DNA of 64,000 nt from the NCBI GenBank assembly GCA_026418905.1, contig JAOAAK010000003.1, positions 124,001 through 188,000 of the forward strand, written 5' to 3'. The number at the start of each line of letters is the position of its first letter. Position 1 is the stretch's first letter. Below, piece after piece: positions 54,260 through 63,084 of the stretch. Below the pieces are notes generated by a model. The model was given only the letters and a program-made list of their open reading frames with translations. It did no database searches and was not told the DNA's origin. Position numbers and translations under genes: made by a program. Source of the stretch: Bacteroidales bacterium (GTDB lineage: Bacteria; Bacteroidota; Bacteroidia; Bacteroidales; DTU049).

Positions 54260-56881
54260 ATGAAAATAAGTTCTACTTGTTCTAATGCTTTATTTACTCT
54301 TTTTTTCCCAATGACTATTGTTTTTTGGAATTGTTCTACCAAAAAAAATACTTTTATTGCAAGACAATATCACACCCTAACTGCTCATTATAACGTATTC
54401 TTTAATGGAAACGAGGCTTTAAAAGAAGGTATACTGACACTTGAAAACAATCACCAAGATAATTTTCAGCAAATACTTAGTGTGTGGAAAGAGGGTTCTG
54501 AAAAAGATCATCAAAGTATTCTGCCCCAAATGAACCGTGCAGAAGAAAAAGGTTATAAGACTATTTCACTCCATAGCATGGAATTTGGTGGAATTGAATA
54601 TAATAAATGGATCGATGACAGTTACTTGCTTATAGCTAAAGCAAATTATTACAAGGGTGATTTTATCAAAGCCAAAAACATTTTTGAATTCGTAACCACA
54701 AAATATAAAAAAAACCTCGAAAGGTACGAAGCACACTTATGGCTGGTCAAAATCGCTTTAAAAACCAAGAACTATCCAGAAGCATTTAATCACCTAACTA
54801 CCGTAAAAAAAGCATTTGAAGATAAAATTTTAAACAGAAAACTTGTGAAATTTTACTACTTAACATCAATAGACTATTATAACCTTACAAAAAACTATGA
54901 TGAATCCATTCAATGCCTACAGAAGGTTTTACCTCTTGTTCACTCGTCACGATTTAAAGCCAGGTTACTCTTTATCCTTGCTCAAGTTTATCAAGCAAAA
55001 GGAGACAAACAGAATGCTTTTGAAACTTATCAGAAGGTTCTTCAAAAAAATCCACCTTACAACTTAGCTTTTCACGCTAAAATTAATCTTGCTCTAACTT
55101 ATGACCAAAGTATTTCCACACGAAAAAAGATAGACTTGAATTCGACTCTTCTTAAAATGGCAAAAGACAAAAAAAACGAAGAGTACTTAGACGAAATCTA
55201 CTATGCTTTAGCTATTTACGAATTTAAACTTAACAACGAACAAAAAGCTTTAGATTATCTGAAGCAATCTGCTCGAAAAAGTAGTAAAAATATTTACCAG
55301 AAAACGTTAACCTATTTAACTCTCGCTAATTATCTGTATGAAAGAAAAAAATACAGAGAAGCTCAAGCATATTATGATACGCTTATTACCATCATTCCAA
55401 AAGACTATCCAGATTTGGAAACCATCCAACAACGGCAGAAAATATTATCTAAACTCGTAAATTATCTCGTAACCATTGACCGTGAAGATTCTTTGCAACG
55501 AATAGCTCGAATGCCCGAACAAGAAAGGCTTGCCTTAATTGATAAGTTAATTCAGCAATATATTATCGATGAAGAGAGAAAAAAACAAGAAGAACGACAA
55601 AGGCTTTCTACACTTTTTCAGGATAATTCTCAAAATCTTACCAACGCTTCCTCTTCATGGTATTTTTACAATCCTCAAACAGTTAATTTCGGCAAAATAG
55701 AGTTTCGAAAGCGATGGGGGTCACGTCCACTTGAAGACTTATGGAGACTTTCCAACAAACAACCCACCTTGACCTTCGAAGATATTAGCCATCAAGCTGA
55801 TACCATAGAAGAAGACACTAACAAAGCAAGTAAAAATCCGCGCGACAGACTCTTTTACCTCAAAGATCTACCTTTAACCCCTGAGAAGTTGAATCAGTCT
55901 AACCAACGTTTAGAAAATGCCCTTTTTCAGGTTGGATATATTTACAAAACTGAGCTACAAGAGTGTACACAAGCCATTCCATACCTTGAAAGGCACGTTA
56001 ACGACTTCGTAGAATCTAGTAATCGACCAACGTCTTTATATGTACTTTATACCTGCTATCATGATAACCTGAAGGATAACAATAAAGCCAATTATTACAA
56101 AAATCTTCTTCTGAGCAACTATCCAGAAAGTGAATATGCCAGAATATTGCTCGACAGTAATTACTGGACAAAATTGAAAAACCAACAGAAAGTTTCTGAA
56201 ATTTATTATGAAAACACTTATAATGCTTTTCAAAAAGGTCAATGTGATAAAGTTGTCTACATGGCTGATTCTGCTTTGAAATCATTTGTCGATCCTGTAT
56301 TGCTATCCCGTTTTTCTTATTTACGTATCTTATGTATGGGAAAATTATATGGAAAAGATACCCTTATATCTTTGTTAAAAAAAGAAATTAAATCTTTTCA
56401 ACAACCAATCAAAAAAGAAGCTGAGCAATTGCTAGCTTTTTACCAAAAAGAATCATCATCCTCTCAGTCTTTTAATCCAACTTCCGAAAATATTAATCCC
56501 CCTGCCCTATTTATGAAACCTAATGAAAATGACATACATATTTTCGTTTGCATTTTAGATGCCAAAAAATCTTCAAGCAACACCATTAAAGCTTTATTCT
56601 CAGACTTTAACAAACAAAATTATCCTGACCTCAACCTCTCTGTCGGCAACGTTATTTTGAATAATGAGCGTGTGATGTACAGCATAAGTCAGTTTAAAAC
56701 CAAAATCGACGCCATGAAATACTATCAACACGTAACCTCTAATTCTGCCCTACTGAATCAACTTCTACCTGCCAATCCCATCATGTTTATCATCAGCGCA
56801 CCCAATTATCCAATTTTTTATAAAAACAAGAACGAAAATGAATACCTAAAATTTTTCAAAGATCATTACTTTTCTCCATAA
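54260..56881 (+). CDS. porW: T9SS-associated TPR lipoprotein PorW/SprE
   Basis: An 873-residue lipoprotein: lipobox ends WNC (Cys25), then STKKNTF. The N-terminus ARQYHTLTAHYNVFFNGNEALKEG is the signature of the SprE/PorW family, needed for type IX secretion and gliding in Flavobacteriia and Porphyromonas. Residues about 120-560 are TPR repeats (YKGDFIKAKNIF, YPEAFNHL, AKGDKQNAFETYQKVLQ, ERKKYREAQAYY). It may link the PorM/N periplasmic ring to energised parts of the machine. The same window holds three T9SS cargo proteins. Bactofilin follows by 13 bases. Confidence 0.88.
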   Translation: MKISSTCSNALFTLFFPMTIVFWNCSTKKNTFIARQYHTLTAHYNVFFNGNEALKEGILTLENNHQDNFQQILSVWKEGSEKDHQSILPQMNRAEEKGYKTISLHSMEFGGIEYNKWIDDSYLLIAKANYYKGDFIKAKNIFEFVTTKYKKNLERYEAHLWLVKIALKTKNYPEAFNHLTTVKKAFEDKILNRKLVKFYYLTSIDYYNLTKNYDESIQCLQKVLPLVHSSRFKARLLFILAQVYQAKGDKQNAFETYQKVLQKNPPYNLAFHAKINLALTYDQSISTRKKIDLNSTLLKMAKDKKNEEYLDEIYYALAIYEFKLNNEQKALDYLKQSARKSSKNIYQKTLTYLTLANYLYERKKYREAQAYYDTLITIIPKDYPDLETIQQRQKILSKLVNYLVTIDREDSLQRIARMPEQERLALIDKLIQQYIIDEERKKQEERQRLSTLFQDNSQNLTNASSSWYFYNPQTVNFGKIEFRKRWGSRPLEDLWRLSNKQPTLTFEDISHQADTIEEDTNKASKNPRDRLFYLKDLPLTPEKLNQSNQRLENALFQVGYIYKTELQECTQAIPYLERHVNDFVESSNRPTSLYVLYTCYHDNLKDNNKANYYKNLLLSNYPESEYARILLDSNYWTKLKNQQKVSEIYYENTYNAFQKGQCDKVVYMADSALKSFVDPVLLSRFSYLRILCMGKLYGKDTLISLLKKEIKSFQQPIKKEAEQLLAFYQKESSSSQSFNPTSENINPPALFMKPNENDIHIFVCILDAKKSSSNTIKALFSDFNKQNYPDLNLSVGNVILNNERVMYSISQFKTKIDAMKYYQHVTSNSALLNQLLPANPIMFIISAPNYPIFYKNKNENEYLKFFKDHYFSP

Positions 56882-56894
56882 AATCATTTGTGTT

Positions 56895-57266
56895 ATGGGA
56901 AGAAATCAAGCCGAAGAACAATCCATTCAAAACATTAACATTCTGTCGAACGGAACAATTGTGATAGGAGATATTAAAGTAGAAGGGGACATCCGTATTG
57001 ATGGTAATGTCAATGGAAAAATTCATGTTAAGGGAAAAATCATCATCGGCTCAACTGCTCATATTGAAGGAGAAATTGTCTGCCATCATGCAGATATAGG
57101 CGGAGTGATAAAAGGAAAGTTACACGTTCATGAACTTATCATGCTAAGAAACACAGCCAGAATTTATGGTGACATACAAACTCAGAAAATCAGCATTGAA
57201 CCCGGTGCTATTTTCAACGGTTCATGTATCATGAGCTCCGATACTCCTAGTTCGAAATCCCACTAG
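56895..57266 (+). CDS. Bactofilin (polymer-forming cytoskeletal protein)
   Basis: A 123-residue protein of the bactofilin family. The core (about 18-110) is a beta-helix in which hydrophobic residues recur every two and Gly every six or so: GTIVIGDIKVEGDIRIDGNVNGKIHVKGKI. It should polymerise into filaments at the membrane. It is next to porW and upstream of the AtpI-like genes, a neighbourhood seen in other Bacteroidota. Confidence 0.88.
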   Translation: MGRNQAEEQSIQNINILSNGTIVIGDIKVEGDIRIDGNVNGKIHVKGKIIIGSTAHIEGEIVCHHADIGGVIKGKLHVHELIMLRNTARIYGDIQTQKISIEPGAIFNGSCIMSSDTPSSKSH

Positions 57267-57267
57267 C

Positions 57268-57477
57268 ATGAAAAAAAACGATGATCCATGGAAAAAATTT
57301 ATTTATTTCTCATCCATTGGATTTGAAATGTTGGCTATCATGCTTGTTGCAGGAGCTATAGGATATTATATCGATGATTATTATGATCACGAAACAAAAT
57401 GGGTAACTTTAATTGGCTTGTTACTTGGAATGTTCATTTCTTTTTATACGATTTTCAGGCAATTAAAGCAAGATTAA
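57268..57477 (+). CDS. AtpZ/AtpI-family small membrane protein
   Basis: A 69-residue protein with two hydrophobic helices (about 14-35 and 43-63) joined by YYIDDYYDHETKW. Length, helix layout and GxxxGYYxD are those of AtpZ/AtpI, accessory proteins of F0 assembly and Mg2+ handling. It begins one base after the bactofilin stop. The usual F0F1 genes do not follow; only one more small membrane protein does. Confidence 0.75.
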   Translation: MKKNDDPWKKFIYFSSIGFEMLAIMLVAGAIGYYIDDYYDHETKWVTLIGLLLGMFISFYTIFRQLKQD

Positions 57478-57481
57478 ATCG

Positions 57482-57826
57482 ATGCGATTGCTATTTTTAT
57501 CAACGATTTTACTGGTTTTAGTGATAACAGTTCTCATTTACTTCATCATTGAAAAAAACATTATTGTTTTCCTAAGTTATTTTCTCATTACGGGTATTTA
57601 TCTTTTGTCAATTTTCTTATTTGACCTTTGGCACAAAACTAAACAAAACATGGTAGTAGAATTGCTTGCTCTGACAGGAGGTAAATTTTTTATCACTATC
57701 GTGTATTTATTTATTTTGAAACTTACTTCAGAACCTACTATATTTACCGTTGCATATACACTTTTTTATTATGCACTTTTATTGCTACTTGAAACTCTTT
57801 ACATCAAAAAAAAATTAAATTCATAA
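57482..57826 (+). CDS. Small four-helix membrane protein (AtpI-like locus)
   Basis: A 114-residue protein made almost entirely of four hydrophobic helices. In Bacteroidota a gene of this size and shape usually lies between atpZ and atpB. I recognise no motif, except the KQNMVVELLALTGGKFF segment resembling the second half of AtpI. It starts four bases after the preceding stop. Role in ATP synthase assembly is inferred from that association. Confidence 0.5.
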   Translation: MRLLFLSTILLVLVITVLIYFIIEKNIIVFLSYFLITGIYLLSIFLFDLWHKTKQNMVVELLALTGGKFFITIVYLFILKLTSEPTIFTVAYTLFYYALLLLLETLYIKKKLNS

Positions 57827-57850
57827 TTACTTCCTTTTCTTACAAAATAC

Positions 57851-57858
57851 TAATTTTG
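57851..57858 (+). promoter_or_regulatory. -7 promoter box TAATTTTG
   Basis: Exact TAnnTTTG match, 31 bases before the ATG at 57890; it should drive the sigma54 activator-lptE-TPR-secG group. Confidence 0.55.
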
Positions 57859-57889
57859 CTTTGATGAGTATTATGTTGTTTTAAAATTT

Positions 57890-59128
57890 ATGAATAAAGC
57901 AGAAATTCAATCTATTAAACAACGCTTTGGAATTATCGGGAATTCTCCACTTTTAGATCATGCCATAGACATTGCAAGACAGGTTGCACCAACAGACTTG
58001 ACTGTACTCATCACAGGAGAAAGTGGAACGGGTAAAGAATTTTTTCCAAAAATTATCCATCACTATAGTCACCGAAAGCATGGGCCGTTCATAGCTGTAA
58101 ACTGTGGAGCCATTCCAGAAGGAACTATCGACAGCGAACTTTTCGGCCATGAGAAGGGGTCATTCACTGGCGCCTATGAGGCAAGAAAAGGCTATTTTGA
58201 AGTCGTCAATGGTGGGACTATTTTCCTTGACGAAGTTGGAGATTTGCCATTAGGAACTCAGGTTAGATTACTTCGCGTACTTGAAACTGGCGAATTCATT
58301 CGTGTTGGTTCGTCTAAAGTATTAAAAACTGATGTCCGTGTTGTTGCTGCCACCAACGTTAATCTTGTCGAGGCTATAAAACAAGGAAAATTTAGAGAAG
58401 ATCTATTTTATAGATTAAATACCGTACCCATTCATATCCCCCCTCTTAGAGAGCGGCGAGGAGATATTGTGCTACTTTTTAACAAATTCGCACTTGATTT
58501 TGCCGAAAAATATCGCATTCCTCCTATCGAGCTTACCCAAGAAGCTACTCAATTACTAACCCAAGCATATTGGCATGGAAACGTTAGGCAACTTAAAAAT
58601 GTAGCCGAGCAGATCTCTATCATCGAAAAAGAAAGAGTTATTACCCCCGAAATACTCAGAAAATACATACAGGATATTACTACAACTTCATTACCTGCTT
58701 TAAAAAAGGATAGCGACATGCTAGAACAATATACCACCGACCGCGAAATCGTCTTTAAATTCCTGGCTGACATGAAAAAAGATATCCAAGAACTCAAACG
58801 GGTAGTATCGCACATTATTGCTGTAACAGGCGTGAACCCAAGTCCAACTTTCAAACAAGTTGAACATTTTACAGATTTGACAAATACTACACCTGATATA
58901 TCTTTTTCAATTGTTGACAATGCTTCAGAACATATAACTTCAATTAAAGATGTTCCCGCAGAAATCATCAAAGATGATGAACCTCTAAGTCTCGAAAAAA
59001 AAGAAATGGAAACCATCAAAAAAGCACTCGAGAAATATAAAGGTAAACGTAAACTTGCTGCAAAAGAACTTGGCATATCAGAAAGAACTTTATACCGAAA
59101 AATTAAGCAATACAACCTCAACATGTAA
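57890..59128 (+). CDS. Sigma54-dependent transcription activator without sensory domain
   Basis: A 412-residue activator of sigma54 RNA polymerase. The AAA+ domain begins almost at the N-terminus: Walker A GESGTGKE (43-50), the sigma54-contact loop GSFTGA (90-95; canonical is GAFTGA), Walker B GGTIFLDE (108-115), and a sensor-II region with [10 protein letters not shown]. Residues about 265-370 are a low-complexity linker, and the Fis-type helix-turn-helix is at the C-terminus ([17 protein letters not shown]). There is no receiver or GAF domain, so activity must be set by level or by another protein. It is followed with overlap by lptE, TPR and secG genes. Confidence 0.88.
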   Translation: MNKAEIQSIKQRFGIIGNSPLLDHAIDIARQVAPTDLTVLITGESGTGKEFFPKIIHHYSHRKHGPFIAVNCGAIPEGTIDSELFGHEKGSFTGAYEARKGYFEVVNGGTIFLDEVGDLPLGTQVRLLRVLETGEFIRVGSSKVLKTDVRVVAATNVNLVEAIKQGKFREDLFYRLNTVPIHIPPLRERRGDIVLLFNKFALDFAEKYRIPPIELTQEATQLLTQAYWHGNVRQLKNVAEQISIIEKERVITPEILRKYIQDITTTSLPALKKDSDMLEQYTTDREIVFKFLADMKKDIQELKRVVSHIIAVTGVNPSPTFKQVEHFTDLTNTTPDISFSIVDNASEHITSIKDVPAEIIKDDEPLSLEKKEMETIKKALEKYKGKRKLAAKELGISERTLYRKIKQYNLNM

Positions 59129-59637
59129 TGATGCGTTATATATCTTTAATGTCTTTTATTTTTATTGCTATTTTTTCATCAGCATGCAAAGTAAAATTTA
59201 CCTTTACAGGAGCATCCATTTCACCAGAACTATTAACTTTCTCTGTAACAAATTTTCAGAATAACGCTTCTCTTGTTAATCCCATTCTTGCTCAGATATT
59301 AACCGAAAAGCTTAGAAATAAAATCAGTTCTCAAACGAGACTAAAATTAGTCAATTCAGGAGGAGATATTCATTTTGAAGGTGAAATTGTTTCTTATTCA
59401 CTTCAACCTGTGGCAATACAGTCAAATGAAACTGCTCAGCTGACGCAACTCACCATTACTATTTTTGTCCGATGTTATAACAAAAAAGATGAAACACAAA
59501 ACTATGAAACACGTTTTTCTCGTTTTCAGCAATTTCCTTCTAATCAAAACTTTTCGTCCATCGAAAATGACCTCATCGATGCTATTACCGACGAACTGGT
59601 TGATGACATTTATCGCAAAACATTTGTAAATTGGTAA
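59128..59637 (+). CDS. lptE: LptE-family LPS-assembly lipoprotein
   Basis: A 169-residue lipoprotein (lipobox SSAC, near Cys20). The sequence after it, SISPELLTFSVTNFQNNASLVNP, and the core LTEKLRNKISSQTRLKLVNSGGDIHFEGEI are typical of the Bacteroidota LptE. It plugs the LptD barrel in the outer membrane. Its ATG overlaps the activator stop by one base. LptD is not in the window. Confidence 0.78.
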   Translation: MMRYISLMSFIFIAIFSSACKVKFTFTGASISPELLTFSVTNFQNNASLVNPILAQILTEKLRNKISSQTRLKLVNSGGDIHFEGEIVSYSLQPVAIQSNETAQLTQLTITIFVRCYNKKDETQNYETRFSRFQQFPSNQNFSSIENDLIDAITDELVDDIYRKTFVNW

Positions 59638-59640
59638 ACC

Positions 59641-60156
59641 ATGGATTGGGAAAAAATAATAGAAGAACATCCTTATTCATTTCATGGGTATTTTTTTCTT
59701 TTAAAAAAATGGAAAACTGAAAACCCACTTCAGTATGCCAAATTACTGAACCATCTTAGATTTAGAGCTCTGGATACAGTTAAATTATTCATACATCTTC
59801 AGTCAAACGAAATACCCGAACTCAAGAAAAAATCTTTTGAATCTAGTAACGAGAGTTCTAGCATTTATTTAAAACCTACACCTGCCATGAAACAAGAAGA
59901 ACTTATTGATCGGTTTTTAATGCTTGAACCTACCATTACCATAGATAAAAATAAAACCACCAATGAAAATGGTGAACACGACTTATCCCTACCTAGCACA
60001 ACTGAAAGATTAGACATCGTTAGTGAAACTCTAGCTCAGATCTATCTTCTCAAAGGCAGAAAAGATAAGGCTATTGCTATCTACGAAAAATTGATGTTGC
60101 TCAATCCGGAAAAAAGTAGTTATTTTGCAAGTCAAATTAAACAATTAAAATTGTAA
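59641..60156 (+). CDS. Small TPR-containing protein
   Basis: A 171-residue soluble protein, no signal peptide. A C-terminal TPR hairpin is visible (ETLAQIYLLKGRKDKAIAIYEKLMLLNPEKSSYF, about 128-162), a standard tail of the TPR family. The first 110 residues are charged and unknown. In Bacteroidota a similar gene stands between lptE and secG, so it is a conserved piece of this operon; function is not known. Confidence 0.7.
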   Translation: MDWEKIIEEHPYSFHGYFFLLKKWKTENPLQYAKLLNHLRFRALDTVKLFIHLQSNEIPELKKKSFESSNESSSIYLKPTPAMKQEELIDRFLMLEPTITIDKNKTTNENGEHDLSLPSTTERLDIVSETLAQIYLLKGRKDKAIAIYEKLMLLNPEKSSYFASQIKQLKL

Positions 60157-60158
60157 GT

Positions 60159-60488
60159 ATGTTTTCCTTTCTAATTGTCTTAATAGTAATTGCAAGTATA
60201 CTTCTGGGATTTGTTGTTTTGATTCAAAACCCAAAAGGCGGAGGATTTGCTGCTGGTATTCAATCCACTCAATTTATGGGAGTTAGACAAGCAGCAGATT
60301 TTCTTGAAAAAGCTACGTGGACACTTGCTATTGCGATTTTATTTCTTAGTATGCTAACGCTAGCTTTCAAACCTCAAAAAGTTACCGAAGAGCATAGTCG
60401 AGTTAAAAAATATATTGAAGAAGCTAATATCCAACCCACTCATGTTCCTGAAGGAATTCAACCCATTCAACAACAAAACAATCAATGA
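60159..60488 (+). CDS. secG: Preprotein translocase subunit SecG
   Basis: A 109-residue membrane protein with two helices: residues 2-22 and about 50-70. The loop QNPKGGGFAAG (24-34) and FLEKATW near 48 are the SecG family pattern. It should assist SecYE in export across the inner membrane. Its last seven bases overlap the end of the convergent phosphatase gene. The C-terminus is glutamine-rich and not conserved. Confidence 0.9.
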   Translation: MFSFLIVLIVIASILLGFVVLIQNPKGGGFAAGIQSTQFMGVRQAADFLEKATWTLAIAILFLSMLTLAFKPQKVTEEHSRVKKYIEEANIQPTHVPEGIQPIQQQNNQ

Positions 60489-61516
60489 TCATTTTTTCCC
60501 CTTTTTATGACAACAAACGAAGGAAAATGATCACTATATCCACCCATAAAATTACCTCCAATGGCTGTCCTAAATGGATAACCTTTAAATGTTCCTTCCT
60601 TTTGCTTTAAGAATTCTTCATTGAAAACAAAAGCTTTAAAGTATTGCCATCCTTTTTCTGTGCATAATAGCCCTTTCGATACTATAATCTGATCGAAAAG
60701 GCTCCATTTGTCTCGATAAGCATGAGAACCTATTCCTTCGTATTTATAAAGAGCATAATACGGATTGTATAAAAAGGTCTGATGAGCCAATTCTTTTTTT
60801 CCTGCGGCTTTTAGTACGTTTAAAACACTTTGGTCTGTGGGATCATCGTTGAAATCGCCCATGATAAAAATTTTTGCCAAGCTATCCGTTTGCAATATGG
60901 AATCTACAATATGGCGAGTAAGAGCAGCTGCCGCAAGTCTGTAAGGACGACTTTTTTTCTCTCCTCCCCTCCTTGAGGGCCAGTGATTAACTATAAAAAA
61001 CATGGTATCACCCAGAAGTATTCCTTTTACCAATAACTGATCTCTGGTTTTATATGAAGTGTCATTAGGGATAATCAATCGATAAGGTTTTGCAACTAGA
61101 GGTTTAAAAAAATCTTTTCGATATAACAAACCTACATCTACTCCGCGCGAATACCAACTATCAAATAAAATTGCATCATAATTACTTTTGGACAAAACAG
61201 TTTTTTTGCACAAGTCATTTAAAACATGTATGTTTTCTGCTTCGCATACACCCAGAATTGCCGGACCTCCTGGCAAATAGCTTTCACCAATTCGAGAAAT
61301 GACTTCTGCCATGTTACGTAATTTCAACAAATATTTCTCTGTATTCCATTTTAAAGCTGAAGTGGGCAAATATTCTTCATCGTCAAAACGAGGATCATTA
61401 ATGGTATCAAATAAATTTTCTAGATTGTAAAAACCGATAGTGACTACTTCATATTTCGCTTGTGATTTTCCGTAAATGAGATGAAAAATAAAGAAAATAA
61501 CAAGAAAAAATCTCAT
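60482..61516 (-). CDS. Exported endonuclease/exonuclease/phosphatase-family protein
   Basis: A 344-residue enzyme with a DNase I-like fold. Signal peptide ends GKS, then Gln. Active-site motifs: YNLENLFD (Asn/Glu), GVCEAENIHVL (Glu), NHWPSRRGG (His), GDFNDDP (Asp-Asn) and GGYSDHFP (Asp-His). Substrate could be nucleic acid, a phosphorylated sugar or a phosphoester. An imperfect box CATATTTG lies ten bases upstream of the ATG. Confidence 0.75.
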   Translation of the reverse strand: MRFFLVIFFIFHLIYGKSQAKYEVVTIGFYNLENLFDTINDPRFDDEEYLPTSALKWNTEKYLLKLRNMAEVISRIGESYLPGGPAILGVCEAENIHVLNDLCKKTVLSKSNYDAILFDSWYSRGVDVGLLYRKDFFKPLVAKPYRLIIPNDTSYKTRDQLLVKGILLGDTMFFIVNHWPSRRGGEKKSRPYRLAAAALTRHIVDSILQTDSLAKIFIMGDFNDDPTDQSVLNVLKAAGKKELAHQTFLYNPYYALYKYEGIGSHAYRDKWSLFDQIIVSKGLLCTEKGWQYFKAFVFNEEFLKQKEGTFKGYPFRTAIGGNFMGGYSDHFPSFVVIKRGKNDH

Positions 61517-61605
61517 GACTTTTTTGCAAATATGCTGTTTTTTGTTGAAACAAACATGATTAATATTTTAAAAAAAACGTGCATATTTGAAGCAAATTTA
61601 AAGTC

Positions 61606-63060
61606 ATGGAAAATTTCATTTTCAAAGGTGTTGAGCCTGAGCGAGTTTGGTATTATTTTTACGAGATCTCAAAAATCCCCCGCCCTTCGAAAAAGGAAGA
61701 TAAAATCATAGCTTATCTCGAGGAATTTGGTAAAAAACATGAACTTGAAACCATCAAAGATAAAGTTGGCAACATCGTCATACGCAAGCCAGCAACAGCA
61801 GGTTTTGAAAACAAACCCTGGGTATGTCTACAGTCACATGTAGATATGGTTTGTGAAAAAAATCCTGATTCCAATCATGATTTTGAGAAGGATCCTCTTC
61901 AATTAAAGATTGTGGACCAATGGGTGATGGCTACAGGAACAACCCTTGGAGCAGATAATGGCATTGGAGTGGCTATGAGTCTTGCCATATTGGAAGACAA
62001 AAGCTTACAACATGGGCCTATTGAATGCCTCTTTACAGTAGACGAAGAAACAGGTCTCACAGGTGCTTTTGCCCTCGATCCCTCTTTATTAAAAAGCAAA
62101 ATACTTATCAACCTCGACAGCGAAGATGAAGGAGTCATTTTCATTGGATGTGCAGGGGGACGTGATACGACAGGCAAAACTAAGATCTCTTATACGTCTA
62201 TTCCTGCTGGCTTAGCTGCTTTTGAAATCACCATAGGTGGTTTAAAAGGAGGACACAGCGGCGATGATATTAACAAAGGTAGAGCCAATGCCAATAAATT
62301 ACTGGCACGTATTTTAGCTGCTATCAACGAATCGACAACCATGTACCTTTGTCATATCGATGGTGGAAATCTTCGTAATGCCATTCCTAGGGATGCCAAA
62401 GCTATTATTGCTTTTCCTCCAACTGAAAAAGAAAACATAGTATCCATCATCAATACTTACCAACATTATTTTGCCAACGAATACAAGGTTACTGACCCCG
62501 AAGTTAAAGTATCTTTATCTGAGGTGTCTTTACCTGATAAAGCATTAGAATCATCTTTGAAAGATACTATTATACGTCTACTTCTTGGTTTACCCCACGG
62601 AGTTCTTGCCTACTCTCAGGATATTCCAGACTTTGTAGAAACAAGTACCAATCTAGCTTCTATCAAAATTAAAGAAGATGAAATAGTCATTGCCACAAGT
62701 CAACGTAGTTCTCTTGAATCAGCTAAACTATTTGCCAACCAAATGGTTGCATCTGTTTTCGCTTTGGCTCAATTTTCGTACACCCACAGTGATGGTTATC
62801 CAGGTTGGAACCCTAATCCCAACAGTCCATTACTTAAAAAAGCTGTGGAAATTTACGAAGAACTTTACCAACAAAAAGCAAACGTTCGTGCTATCCATGC
62901 AGGACTTGAATGTGGCTTGTTTAGTGAAAAAATCCCTGGTATGGATATGATATCCATAGGGCCCACCATGCGAGGCGTTCATAGCCCTGAAGAAAAACTA
63001 CTTATTCCCACCGTCGAACGCGTTTATAAATGGGTACAAGAAATTTTGAAAAGAATCTAA
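61606..63060 (+). CDS. pepD: Aminoacyl-histidine dipeptidase (PepD, M20C)
   Basis: A 484-residue di-zinc peptidase that cleaves Xaa-His dipeptides. Metal ligands: His in LQSHVDMVCE, Asp in LGADNGIGVAM, Glu in TVDEETGLTGA (catalytic Glu in EE), Asp in NLDSEDEG and His in GVHSPEE. The lid domain with GHSGDDINKGRANA is intact. An imperfect promoter box CATATTTG (61582-61589) lies 16 bases before the ATG. Confidence 0.92.
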   Translation: MENFIFKGVEPERVWYYFYEISKIPRPSKKEDKIIAYLEEFGKKHELETIKDKVGNIVIRKPATAGFENKPWVCLQSHVDMVCEKNPDSNHDFEKDPLQLKIVDQWVMATGTTLGADNGIGVAMSLAILEDKSLQHGPIECLFTVDEETGLTGAFALDPSLLKSKILINLDSEDEGVIFIGCAGGRDTTGKTKISYTSIPAGLAAFEITIGGLKGGHSGDDINKGRANANKLLARILAAINESTTMYLCHIDGGNLRNAIPRDAKAIIAFPPTEKENIVSIINTYQHYFANEYKVTDPEVKVSLSEVSLPDKALESSLKDTIIRLLLGLPHGVLAYSQDIPDFVETSTNLASIKIKEDEIVIATSQRSSLESAKLFANQMVASVFALAQFSYTHSDGYPGWNPNPNSPLLKKAVEIYEELYQQKANVRAIHAGLECGLFSEKIPGMDMISIGPTMRGVHSPEEKLLIPTVERVYKWVQEILKRI

Positions 63061-63084
63061 CAACAGTTTAAAAATTATCTGATC

